Shown here piece by piece: positions 14,371-21,725 of a DNA stretch of 35,469 nt. Source of the stretch: an uncultured Eubacterium sp. Its GTDB lineage: Bacteria; Bacillota; Clostridia; Lachnospirales; Lachnospiraceae. A program made the position numbers and the translations under genes. The DNA lies in assembly GCA_900552795.1 (NCBI GenBank), contig USBB01000028.1, positions 1 to 35,469 on the forward strand, written 5' to 3'. The notes under the pieces were generated by a model, which was not told the DNA's origin, ran no database searches, and worked only from the letters and a program-made list of their open reading frames with translations. Within the stretch, counting starts at the first letter, position 1, and each line of letters opens with the position of its first letter.

Positions 14371-15753
14371 ATGACGAGTGAAGAAATATTAATGCTGCTT
14401 GAAAAACAGCAAAAATTTTATAAAACAGGAAGTACAATTTCTGTTAAGTTTAGAATAGAACAGTTAAAAAAGCTGTATAATGCAATTAAAAAATATGAGG
14501 ATGAAATAAGTGAGGCATTAAGAGCGGATATCGGAAAAAGCAGTTATGAGGCATATATGTGCGAGATAGGACTCGTTCTTGCAGAGATTTCTTATATGAT
14601 TCGGCATACAAAGAAATTTGCCAAAAGAAAAACGGTACATACACCGCTTGCCCAATTTGCTTCTTACAGTTACAAAAAGGCTGTTCCTTATGGGAATGTG
14701 CTTATTATGAGTCCGTGGAATTATCCGTTTCTTTTAACGATGGAGCCGCTGACTGATGCTATTGCGGCAGGAAATACCGTTATTGTAAAACCAAGTGCTT
14801 ATTCAGCAAAAACAAGCATAATTATTGAGAAAATTATTTCTGAAATTTTCCCAAGTGAATATGTGGCTGTTGTTACAGGCGGAAGAGAAGAAAATAAAGC
14901 TTTGCTTGACCAAAAGTTTGATTTTGTGTTTTTTACGGGAAGCAGGAATGTTGGCAGAGAAGTGCTTATGCATAAGGCGGAAACGCTCACTCCTGTAGTT
15001 TTGGAACTCGGTGGCAAGAGTCCTTGTATCGTGGAAGCAGGTGCCGATGTTAAACTTGCGGCAAAGAGAATTGTGTTTGGAAAATATCTTAACTGTGGAC
15101 AGACATGTGTGGCTCCGGATTATATTCTTTGTGAAAAGTCGGTTAAGGATGAGTTTGTAAGTGAAGTTAAAATGCAGATTAAGCTTCAATACGGCGATAA
15201 ACCGTTGGAAAATGAAAGCTACGGTAAAATTGTTAATAGAAAGCATTTTGAAAGACTTTGCAGTCTGATTGATTATGACAAGGTAACTGCAGGCGGTGAA
15301 TTTAATGAAAATAAATGTCAGATTGCGCCTACTGTCATGGAAAATGTTACAGAATCAGATGCGGTTATGGGAGAAGAAATATTTGGGCCTATTATGCCTG
15401 TTTTAACGTATGATAATTTTGACAGGTTAGTTGATGAGCTGAAAAGCAAAGATAAGCCTCTTGCACTGTATATTTTTTCAAATAATAAAAAGCATATTAA
15501 ACGGGTAACAGATGAGCTTTCTTATGGAGGAGGCTGTGTAAATGATGTTGTGATACATCTTGCAACAAGCTCAATGGGCTTTGGAGGTGTAGGTGAGAGC
15601 GGCATGGGAACTTATCACGGTAAGGATGGATTTGATGCTTTTTCGCATATAAAATCGGTCGTTGATAAAAAGACGTGGATTGATTTGCCGATGCGTTATC
15701 AGCCATACACAAAAAAATTGTATGAAAAGCTGCTGCATTTATTTTTAAGATAA
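14371..15753 (+). CDS. NAD(P)+-dependent aldehyde dehydrogenase (class 3-like)
   Basis: Oxidises aldehydes to acids with NAD(P)+. The 460-residue protein has Asn117 in SPWNYPF, the cofactor loop FTGSRNVGREV (188-198), Glu212 in LELGGKSPC and catalytic Cys246 in NCGQTCVAPD. The length, the missing N-terminal extension and the MSPWNYPF motif fit class 3 ALDHs acting on medium-chain or aromatic aldehydes. The C-terminus (KKLYEKLLHLFLR) is hydrophobic and basic and may associate with membrane, as in the fatty-aldehyde enzymes. It is translated from the MarR operon and followed 23 bases later by a DegV protein. Detoxification of an aldehyde released on stress is a reasonable guess. Confidence 0.92.
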   Translation: MTSEEILMLLEKQQKFYKTGSTISVKFRIEQLKKLYNAIKKYEDEISEALRADIGKSSYEAYMCEIGLVLAEISYMIRHTKKFAKRKTVHTPLAQFASYSYKKAVPYGNVLIMSPWNYPFLLTMEPLTDAIAAGNTVIVKPSAYSAKTSIIIEKIISEIFPSEYVAVVTGGREENKALLDQKFDFVFFTGSRNVGREVLMHKAETLTPVVLELGGKSPCIVEAGADVKLAAKRIVFGKYLNCGQTCVAPDYILCEKSVKDEFVSEVKMQIKLQYGDKPLENESYGKIVNRKHFERLCSLIDYDKVTAGGEFNENKCQIAPTVMENVTESDAVMGEEIFGPIMPVLTYDNFDRLVDELKSKDKPLALYIFSNNKKHIKRVTDELSYGGGCVNDVVIHLATSSMGFGGVGESGMGTYHGKDGFDAFSHIKSVVDKKTWIDLPMRYQPYTKKLYEKLLHLFLR

Positions 15754-15776
15754 CAGGCGGCGGAATGGAGATTGAA

Positions 15777-16616
15777 ATGAAAACAAGAATTATAGTGGAT
15801 TCTACTTCGGATTTAGCTGGTGATATTAAAGAAAGGGTCAGTGTAGTTCCTCTTACTGTGCATTTCGGTGATGAGGAATACATTGACGGAGTTACTATCG
15901 ACCATAAAACATTTTATGAAAAGCTTATAGAAAATAATATTCTTCCCACTACAAGTCAGGCTACTCCTGCTATGTTTGAAGAGCAGTTTGAAAAGGTAAA
16001 AGCAGCAGGTGAAAGTGCTGTAGTTATTACGCTGTCTTCAAAGTTTTCAGGCACTTATCAGAGTGCAATGATTGCGGCCTCAGACTATGATAATATTTAT
16101 GTGGTGGACAGCGAAAGTGTTGCTGTTGGCGGAGGTATTCTTGCAGAACTTGCATTAAGATATCTTGATGAAGGAATGGAAGCCGTAGAAATTGCGGCAA
16201 AACTTGAAGAAGAAAAAAAGAAAATTGTAATTGTTGCCTTAGTTGATACGCTTGAGTATTTAAAGCAGGGCGGACGAATATCAAAAACGGCAGCTTTTGC
16301 CGGGACAGTGTTAAATATTAAGCCTGTTCTTTCGGTTATTGACGGTGAGATAAATGTGTTGGGAAAAGCGCGTGGTTCAAAGCAGGGAAACAATCTTTTA
16401 GTAAAGGAGATTGAGAAAGCAGGAGGTGTGGATTTTTGCAAACCGATACTGCTTGGCTATACAGGGTTATCTGATGATTTATTGCTGAAATATATTGAGG
16501 ATAGCAGGACCCTTTGGGAACAGGGTGTTGAAAATGTAAGATATACCACAATAGGAAGCGTTATCGGTACTCATGCAGGTCCGGGAGCTATTGCAGCTGC
16601 ATTTTTTACTTTATAG
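15777..16616 (+). CDS. DegV-family fatty-acid-binding protein
   Basis: DegV/FakB proteins bind a fatty acid and, with a FakA kinase, make acyl-phosphate for phospholipid synthesis. The 279-residue protein has the N-terminal IIVDSTSDL, the TTSQATPAMF loop, SSKFSGTYQSA and YLKQGGRISKTAAF, and the C-terminal GSVIGTHAGPGAIAA, all typical. ATG 15777 is chosen because TGGAG lies six bases upstream; ATG 15765 is in frame but less well placed. It is the third gene of the MarR operon. Co-expression with a class 3-like ALDH could mean acids produced from fatty aldehydes are bound here, which is inference. Confidence 0.92.
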   Translation: MKTRIIVDSTSDLAGDIKERVSVVPLTVHFGDEEYIDGVTIDHKTFYEKLIENNILPTTSQATPAMFEEQFEKVKAAGESAVVITLSSKFSGTYQSAMIAASDYDNIYVVDSESVAVGGGILAELALRYLDEGMEAVEIAAKLEEEKKKIVIVALVDTLEYLKQGGRISKTAAFAGTVLNIKPVLSVIDGEINVLGKARGSKQGNNLLVKEIEKAGGVDFCKPILLGYTGLSDDLLLKYIEDSRTLWEQGVENVRYTTIGSVIGTHAGPGAIAAAFFTL

Positions 16617-16650
16617 GAAATTAGTATTGATATTTAAAATTAAAAGTCAC

Positions 16651-16709
16651 TTGACAAATTATTCTGCATAAATTATACTAATTAAAGTTAGTGAAGGCTA
16701 ACTTTAATT
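16651..16709 (+). promoter_or_regulatory. feoA promoter with palindromic Fe-type operator
   Basis: TTGACA 16651-16656, 17 bases, TATACT 16674-16679. Directly after lies an inverted repeat with 12-base arms, AATTAAAGTTAG (16680-16691) and CTAACTTTAATT (16698-16709), around TGAAGG. Its core AGTTAG-N6-CTAACT resembles DtxR/IdeR-type operators and recurs before feoB. Repression by an iron- or manganese-loaded DtxR-like protein is likely. As RNA it could also form an attenuator-like hairpin, since T-rich sequence follows. Confidence 0.75.
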
Positions 16710-16824
16710 TTTGGTTTCTGGTTAGCAACTGCTAATTGAATAGCAGCACTATATATCAAATTTTTTTAAGATTAAAAGTATATTGTATCAATGTAATTCA
16801 GACTGTATTGGAGGTGGTGTAAAT

Positions 16825-17040
16825 ATGACGTTAAAAGATGCTTTAGAAGGAAAAGAATATACTGTTGAGCAGATAAACACGGATGATGAAGAACTGAATG
16901 CATTTTTGCTGTCACTTGGCTGTTACAGCGGAGCAGCTATTACAGTTGTTTCACATTTAAAAAACGGTTGTGTGGTTTCCATTAAAGACGGCAGATATAA
17001 TATTGATAATCAGCTTACTGAGGCAATTGTGGTTACATGA
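16825..17040 (+). CDS. feoA: FeoA ferrous-iron transport accessory protein
   Basis: A 71-residue SH3-like cytoplasmic protein that assists FeoB. It starts MTLKDALEGKEYTVEQI and shows FLLSLGCYSGAAITVVSHLKNGCVVSIKDGRYNID and the end AIVVT, matching the FeoA fold in which the LG...G motif precedes the loop. ATG 16825 has GGAGGTGG upstream at good spacing; a longer in-frame reading from 16783 is rejected. It lies 109 bases before feoB, with a second promoter and iron box between them. Confidence 0.93.
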   Translation: MTLKDALEGKEYTVEQINTDDEELNAFLLSLGCYSGAAITVVSHLKNGCVVSIKDGRYNIDNQLTEAIVVT

Positions 17041-17088
17041 TTGTCAATGTGCTGCAATTTTTTATACTTGAGTTAGCTTAGACTAACT
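17041..17088 (+). promoter_or_regulatory. Second Feo box and promoter in front of feoB
   Basis: TTGTCA (17041-17046), starting right after the feoA stop, and TATACT (17063-17068) are 16 bases apart. AGTTAG (17071-17076) and CTAACT (17083-17088) with a six-base spacer repeat the feoA operator core immediately downstream of the -10. feoB can thus be transcribed independently under the same control. Confidence 0.7.
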
Positions 17089-17149
17089 TAAATCATAAGA
17101 TGTGCTTCAGAATACATTTCAAATTTAAAATTCAAGGAGGAAAAAATCG

Positions 17150-19171
17150 ATGAGAATTGCTTTGACAGGAAATCCTAATTCGGGCAAGACAACAATGTAC
17201 AATGCGCTGACAGGACGCAATGAAAAGGTTGGTAACTGGGCAGGCGTTACAGTAGCAAGAAAAGAACATGCGATCAGGAAGGCATATAGTTCAGGGAACG
17301 AACAGCTTGTGGCTGTTGACCTCCCGGGTGCATATTCTATGTCACCGTTTACAAGTGAAGAGAGTATTACAAGTTCATATGTAAAAAAAGAGAAGCCGGA
17401 TGTGATTATCAACATTGTTGATGCAACAAACTTAAGCAGAAGCCTTTTTTTTACAACACAGCTTTTGGAACTTGGAATACCTGTTGTAGTGGCATTAAAT
17501 AAGAGTGATATAAATGAAAAAAAGCAGACGTATATTGACACTAAAGCACTGTCAGATAAGCTTGGATGCCCGGTCGTAAATACTGTATCTGTTTCTGAAA
17601 AAGGTCTGAAGTCGGTAATTGAGGCTGCTGTTTCACATGCAGACACAATACAGAAAGCACCTTATGTTCAAAAAGATATTGATTTATCAGATAAGTCTGC
17701 AGTTGAGGCTGCTGACCGTAAGCGTTTTGAGTTTGTAAATGATATTGTTAAAGAAGTTGAAACACGCAAAATCCTTACTAAGGATAAAAATTTCGGAGAT
17801 AAAATCGATGATATTCTTACAAATAGGTGGCTTGGTATTCCGATTTTTGCAGTAGTTATGTTTTTTGTTTTTCAAATTTCGCAGGTATGGGTTGGTCAGC
17901 CTATTGCTGATTGGCTTACTTCATTGCTTGAGACATTTCAGGAGTGGGCAGGAAGTATTCTTGAAAATGCTAATCCGTTGCTGCAGGCATTGCTTGTTGA
18001 TGGCGTAATTGGTGGTGTGGCAGCTGTTGTAGGATTTTTGCCGCTTGTAATGGTTATGTATTTTCTTATTGCATTGCTTGAGGACTGCGGTTATATGTCT
18101 CGTGTTGCAGTTGTGCTTGATCCTGTTTTTAAGAAAGTCGGACTTTCAGGAAAGTCTGTTATTCCGTTTGTTATTGGTATAGGATGTGCGGTTCCGGGAG
18201 TCATGGCAAGCCGAACAATCAGAAATGAACGTGAGAGAAGAGCTACAGCAATGCTTACTCCGTTTATGCCATGTGGTGCAAAAATTCCTGTAATTGCTCT
18301 TTTTGCAGGTGCATTTTTTGATGATGCGGGCTGGGTCAGCGCAGTTATGTATTTTACGGGAATAGTGCTTATTTTCTTATGCGCTTTGCTTATAAATGCA
18401 ATTACAGGTTACAGAGCAAGAAAGTCTTTTTTTATTATAGAGCTGCCAGAATATAAAATACCTTCATTTATCGGAGCCTTCAAGTCGATGTGCAGCAGGG
18501 GCTGGTCTTACATAGTTAAAGCTGCTACTATAATTCTCCTTTGCAATACAGCAGTTCAGATTATGCAGACATTTACATGGAATCTCGAGGTTGCACAGAC
18601 AGCTGACACATCAATTTTAGCAGGTATTGCACATCCTTTTGCGTATGTGCTTTTTCCTATAGTTGGTGTGCTCAGCTGGCAGCTGGCAGCGGCAGCGGTG
18701 ACGGGATTTATTGCAAAAGAAAATGTTGTTGGTACTCTTGCGGTGTGTTTTGTTGGTCTTGAGAATCTTATTGATACGGAGGAGCTTGCCCTTATGGAGG
18801 GTGCAGGCGCAGAGGTCGCCGGAGTAATGGCAATCACTAAGGTAGCGGCGCTTGCTTATCTTATGTTTAATCTTTATACACCTCCGTGTTTTGCGGCTAT
18901 AGGAGCAATGAATTCAGAGATGAAGAGCAGCAAATGGCTTTTTGGAGGGATTGCTCTTCAGCTTAGTGTAGGATATACAGTAGGATATCTGGTGTATACA
19001 ATAGGAACTCTTATCACAAATCCAAATTCTTTGAATGTTGCTGCAGCGATGGCAGGCCTTGCAGTTATAACAGTTATAGCAGGTGTGCTAATATATCTTA
19101 TAAAGAATGCCGATAGAAGAGTGAAAGCGGAATATGCATCAGACAGTTCAGCACAGAAAGGCTGTGCTTAA
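17150..19171 (+). CDS. feoB: FeoB ferrous-iron transporter
   Basis: A membrane Fe(II) transporter of 673 residues. The N-terminal G domain has G1 GNPNSGKT (7-14), G2 Thr34 in AGVTV, G3 DLPG (57-60) and G4 NKSD (117-120), followed by a helical domain with GDI-like function to about residue 225. The C-terminal half has about 8-10 membrane helices with the two gate repeats. IGIGCAVPGVMASRTI and LTPFMPCGAKIPV are FeoB signatures and place a Cys in the proposed iron path. GGAGG precedes ATG. It is flanked by feoA and a small Cys-rich protein. Confidence 0.97.
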   Translation: MRIALTGNPNSGKTTMYNALTGRNEKVGNWAGVTVARKEHAIRKAYSSGNEQLVAVDLPGAYSMSPFTSEESITSSYVKKEKPDVIINIVDATNLSRSLFFTTQLLELGIPVVVALNKSDINEKKQTYIDTKALSDKLGCPVVNTVSVSEKGLKSVIEAAVSHADTIQKAPYVQKDIDLSDKSAVEAADRKRFEFVNDIVKEVETRKILTKDKNFGDKIDDILTNRWLGIPIFAVVMFFVFQISQVWVGQPIADWLTSLLETFQEWAGSILENANPLLQALLVDGVIGGVAAVVGFLPLVMVMYFLIALLEDCGYMSRVAVVLDPVFKKVGLSGKSVIPFVIGIGCAVPGVMASRTIRNERERRATAMLTPFMPCGAKIPVIALFAGAFFDDAGWVSAVMYFTGIVLIFLCALLINAITGYRARKSFFIIELPEYKIPSFIGAFKSMCSRGWSYIVKAATIILLCNTAVQIMQTFTWNLEVAQTADTSILAGIAHPFAYVLFPIVGVLSWQLAAAAVTGFIAKENVVGTLAVCFVGLENLIDTEELALMEGAGAEVAGVMAITKVAALAYLMFNLYTPPCFAAIGAMNSEMKSSKWLFGGIALQLSVGYTVGYLVYTIGTLITNPNSLNVAAAMAGLAVITVIAGVLIYLIKNADRRVKAEYASDSSAQKGCA

Positions 19172-19195
19172 GTTAAATGAAATAAGGTGAGAATT

Positions 19196-19375
19196 ATGGC
19201 GAATATTATAATTATTTTAATTTTGTTGTGCATTACAGGTTTTGCGTTAAGATATCTGTATCGTGCAAAAAAGAGCGGAGGAAAATGTATTGGCTGTCCG
19301 TATTCAAAACAGTGCGGCAGCAGACGCAGCGGTAGCGCGGGTGAGAGTTGTTCAGGCTCAGATTCTGCAACTTAA
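19196..19375 (+). CDS. FeoB-associated Cys-rich membrane protein
   Basis: A 59-residue protein with one N-terminal membrane helix (IIIILILLCITGFALRYLY) and a cytoplasmic tail carrying CIGCPYSKQCG and a later Cys. This is the pattern of the small FeoB-associated Cys-rich proteins of Firmicutes, presumed to bind or hand over iron. ATG 19196 follows AAGGTGAG by four bases. It starts 24 bases after feoB and is probably its last operon partner. The biochemical role is not established. Confidence 0.9.
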   Translation: MANIIIILILLCITGFALRYLYRAKKSGGKCIGCPYSKQCGSRRSGSAGESCSGSDSAT

Positions 19376-19397
19376 GACTAATCAGTTTCCTATATAA

Positions 19398-19426
19398 TTG
19401 ACCAAAAGTCCATGTGATGATAAAAT
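19398..19426 (+). promoter_or_regulatory. xpt promoter
   Basis: TTGACC (19398-19403), 17-base spacer, TAAAAT (19421-19426). The leader before ATG 19486 is only about 55 bases and has no purine-riboswitch consensus or terminator, so control is not by the usual guanine/xanthine aptamer. Confidence 0.65.
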
Positions 19427-19485
19427 ATTAAAATGCAGTAAAAAAAGAGAAAATACCAAGTTTTTAAAAGGAAGGATAAAGTACT

Positions 19486-20067
19486 ATGAATTTTCTGGAA
19501 GAACGCATTGTAAAGGACGGAGTTGTCAAGGAAGGTAATATTTTAAAGGTTGACAGTTTTCTTAATCATCAGATGGACGTAAAGCTTTTTAAGCAGATGG
19601 GAGAAGAATTTAAGAAAAGATTTGCAGAAAAAAATATTAATAAAATAATGACAATCGAGGCGTCGGGTATAGGTATAGCTTGTATAGTTGCAGAATGTTT
19701 TGATGTTCCTGTTGTATTTGCAAAGAAATCAAAGAGCGTTAATATTGACGGAGATGTATATTATGCGGAGGTTGAATCATTTACTCACAAATGTAAAAAT
19801 CAGGTTATAGTTTCTAAGAAATTTTTAAATCCTGAAGACCATGTACTTATTATAGATGATTTTCTTGCAAATGGCTGTGCCCTGCAGGGACTTATATCAA
19901 TAGTTACTCAGGCAGGAGCCGTTGTTGAGGGAATAGGAATAGCTGTTGAAAAAGGCTTCCAGCAGGGAGGTAAGATTATAAGAAATCTTGGATATCAGCT
20001 TGAGTCTATAGCAATCGTGGAAGGTATGAATGCTGCTGACGGAAGTATACAATTCAGAGAACAGTAA
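19486..20067 (+). CDS. xpt: Xanthine phosphoribosyltransferase
   Basis: Converts xanthine and PRPP to XMP for purine salvage. The 193-residue length is that of Gram-positive Xpt. The PRPP loop VLIIDDFLANGCALQG (120-135) has the paired Asp124/Asp125, and MTIEASGIGIA provides the pyrophosphate loop. The N-terminus MNFLEERIVKDGVV is typical of Xpt. A GGAAGGA ribosome site lies upstream of ATG 19486. It is followed 27 bases later by the xanthine permease and forms an xpt-pbuX-like operon. Confidence 0.95.
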   Translation: MNFLEERIVKDGVVKEGNILKVDSFLNHQMDVKLFKQMGEEFKKRFAEKNINKIMTIEASGIGIACIVAECFDVPVVFAKKSKSVNIDGDVYYAEVESFTHKCKNQVIVSKKFLNPEDHVLIIDDFLANGCALQGLISIVTQAGAVVEGIGIAVEKGFQQGGKIIRNLGYQLESIAIVEGMNAADGSIQFREQ

Positions 20068-20094
20068 AATAAATATACAGGAACGGAGAAATTT

Positions 20095-21423
20095 ATGAAA
20101 TCACATACAAATGATGTCTCGATAGACAATATATATAAGCTTGATGGAAGAGTGCCTGTACATAAGGCGGTTCCATTTGGAATGCAGCATATACTTGCAA
20201 TGTTTGTTGCAAATATTGCGCCTATTCTTATTGTAGGAGCGGCGAGCGGTCTTGATAGTCAGAGTATAGCATCACTTATTCAAAGTGCTATGCTGATTGC
20301 CGGAATCGGTACGTTGATTCAGTTGTTTCCATTGTTTCATCGTATAGGTTCAGGATTGCCTATAGTTATGGGAATAAGCTTTACATTTGTTTCGGTATTT
20401 TGTTTTATAGGTGCGCAGTATGGATACGGAACAATTATGGGAGCAGTTCTTATCGGCGGATTAATAGAAGGATTTCTTGGACTTTTTGCAAAGTACTGGT
20501 TAAAAATAATAGCACCGATAGTATCAGCAAGTGTTGTTACTGCTATAGGTTTTTCGCTGCTTTCTGTTGGAGCAACTTCATTTGGAGGCGGAAGCGGAAG
20601 CCAAAGCTTTGGTTCGGCAGAGAATTGGATTCTTGGCTCAGTTACACTTCTTTGTTGTATACTTTTTAATATTTTTGCAAAGTCACATTTTAAGCAGCTC
20701 TCAGTTTTATTCGGCTTAGTTGTCGGATATATTCTTGCAATTATAATGGGGGTTGTTGATTTTTCATCACTTGAAGGGACTAAAATAATATCAGTACCTC
20801 AGCTTATGCCATTTAAGATGGAGTTCAGGCTTGATGCTATAATTTCTGTTGTACTTATATTTTTGGTGTCTGCAACAGAGACGATAGGAGATACATCGGC
20901 ACTTGCCTCATCGGGGTTGGGAAGATATGCTACAGAAAAAGAGACATCAGGCTCTCTTGCGTGTGACGGTCTTGTAAGTGCATTTTCTTCACTTTTCGGA
21001 TGTCTGCCTATTACTTCATTTAGCCAGAATGTCGGGCTCGTCGCAATGACAAAGGTAGTTAACAGATTTACCATAGCTACAGGTGCGGTTATAATGATAC
21101 TTGCAGGAGTCTTTCCTGTGTTCGGAGCTTTGCTTGCAACACTTCCGGAGGCTGTTCTTGGCGGATGTACCATAATGATGTTTGGTACTATTGTAATAAG
21201 CGGACTTCAGATGATAAGCAAATGCGGTTTTTCACAGAGAAATATAACTATAGCGGCGCTGTCACTCAGTATAGGACTGGGATTTACGCAGTGTGCAGAC
21301 TTATTTTTAATATTTCCTCAGATTGTTCAGACAGTATTTGCACAGAATTGTGTGGCAGTTGTGTTTATAGTATCGATATTCCTTAATCTTGTACTTCCCA
21401 AAAACATGGAAGCAAATAAGTAA
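20095..21423 (+). CDS. Xanthine/uracil permease (NCS2 family, PbuX-like)
   Basis: A proton-coupled nucleobase importer of 442 residues with about 12-14 membrane helices. HKAVPFGMQHILAMFVANIAPILIVG at the N-terminus, FPLFHRIGSGLPIVMGISFTF, SATETIGDTSALAS, and the NCS2 segment TSFSQNVGLVAMTKV with its Gln-Asn pair are all present. Partnership with xpt points to xanthine rather than uracil. ATG 20095 follows ACGGAG. An extended hairpin terminator follows the stop codon. Confidence 0.93.
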   Translation: MKSHTNDVSIDNIYKLDGRVPVHKAVPFGMQHILAMFVANIAPILIVGAASGLDSQSIASLIQSAMLIAGIGTLIQLFPLFHRIGSGLPIVMGISFTFVSVFCFIGAQYGYGTIMGAVLIGGLIEGFLGLFAKYWLKIIAPIVSASVVTAIGFSLLSVGATSFGGGSGSQSFGSAENWILGSVTLLCCILFNIFAKSHFKQLSVLFGLVVGYILAIIMGVVDFSSLEGTKIISVPQLMPFKMEFRLDAIISVVLIFLVSATETIGDTSALASSGLGRYATEKETSGSLACDGLVSAFSSLFGCLPITSFSQNVGLVAMTKVVNRFTIATGAVIMILAGVFPVFGALLATLPEAVLGGCTIMMFGTIVISGLQMISKCGFSQRNITIAALSLSIGLGFTQCADLFLIFPQIVQTVFAQNCVAVVFIVSIFLNLVLPKNMEANK

Positions 21424-21428
21424 AGTAT

Positions 21429-21507
21429 AAAGCCATCAGGGACAGATGATGATATGATACCTCCAAAGCGGACAAGGAGCATATCATAAATGCCCTGGTG
21501 GCTTTTT
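21429..21507 (+). terminator. Extended hairpin terminator after the xanthine permease
   Basis: AAAGCCATCAGGG pairs with CCCTGGTGGCTTT across about 50 bases and is followed by TT. The interior also pairs (ATGATATG with CATATCAT, CTCC with GGAG), making an almost continuous 79-base hairpin. It is longer than a usual intrinsic terminator. Confidence 0.75.
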
Positions 21508-21647
21508 ATGTAATTTGTGCAATTCGGTTGCCATGGTTCGACAATTTTTTGTTCTATGGTACATCTTGAAATGCAATAAGATGTAAAAAATGCACAAAAA
21601 TATTAGGATAAAAGGGATAACAATAGAAGAAATGTACGAAAGTACTA

Positions 21648-21676
21648 TTGACATGTAAATATATTAAATGTACGAT
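21648..21676 (+). promoter_or_regulatory. Pectate lyase promoter
   Basis: TTGACA (21648-21653), 17 bases, TACGAT (21671-21676). Transcription would begin near 21683, about 43 bases before ATG 21726. GTAC-GAAA-GTAC lies just upstream at about 21634-21645 as a possible regulator site. The promoter overlaps the in-frame TTG at 21648, which excludes that as start. Confidence 0.7.
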
Positions 21677-21725
21677 TGCAGTGTCGCATAGTGCGGCAAA
21701 AATTAAAGAAAAGCGAGGGTGCATC

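Noticed and set aside
19376..19485. Purine riboswitch before xpt
   Set aside because: No conserved aptamer core (TATA..., paired loops) and too short a leader after the promoter.
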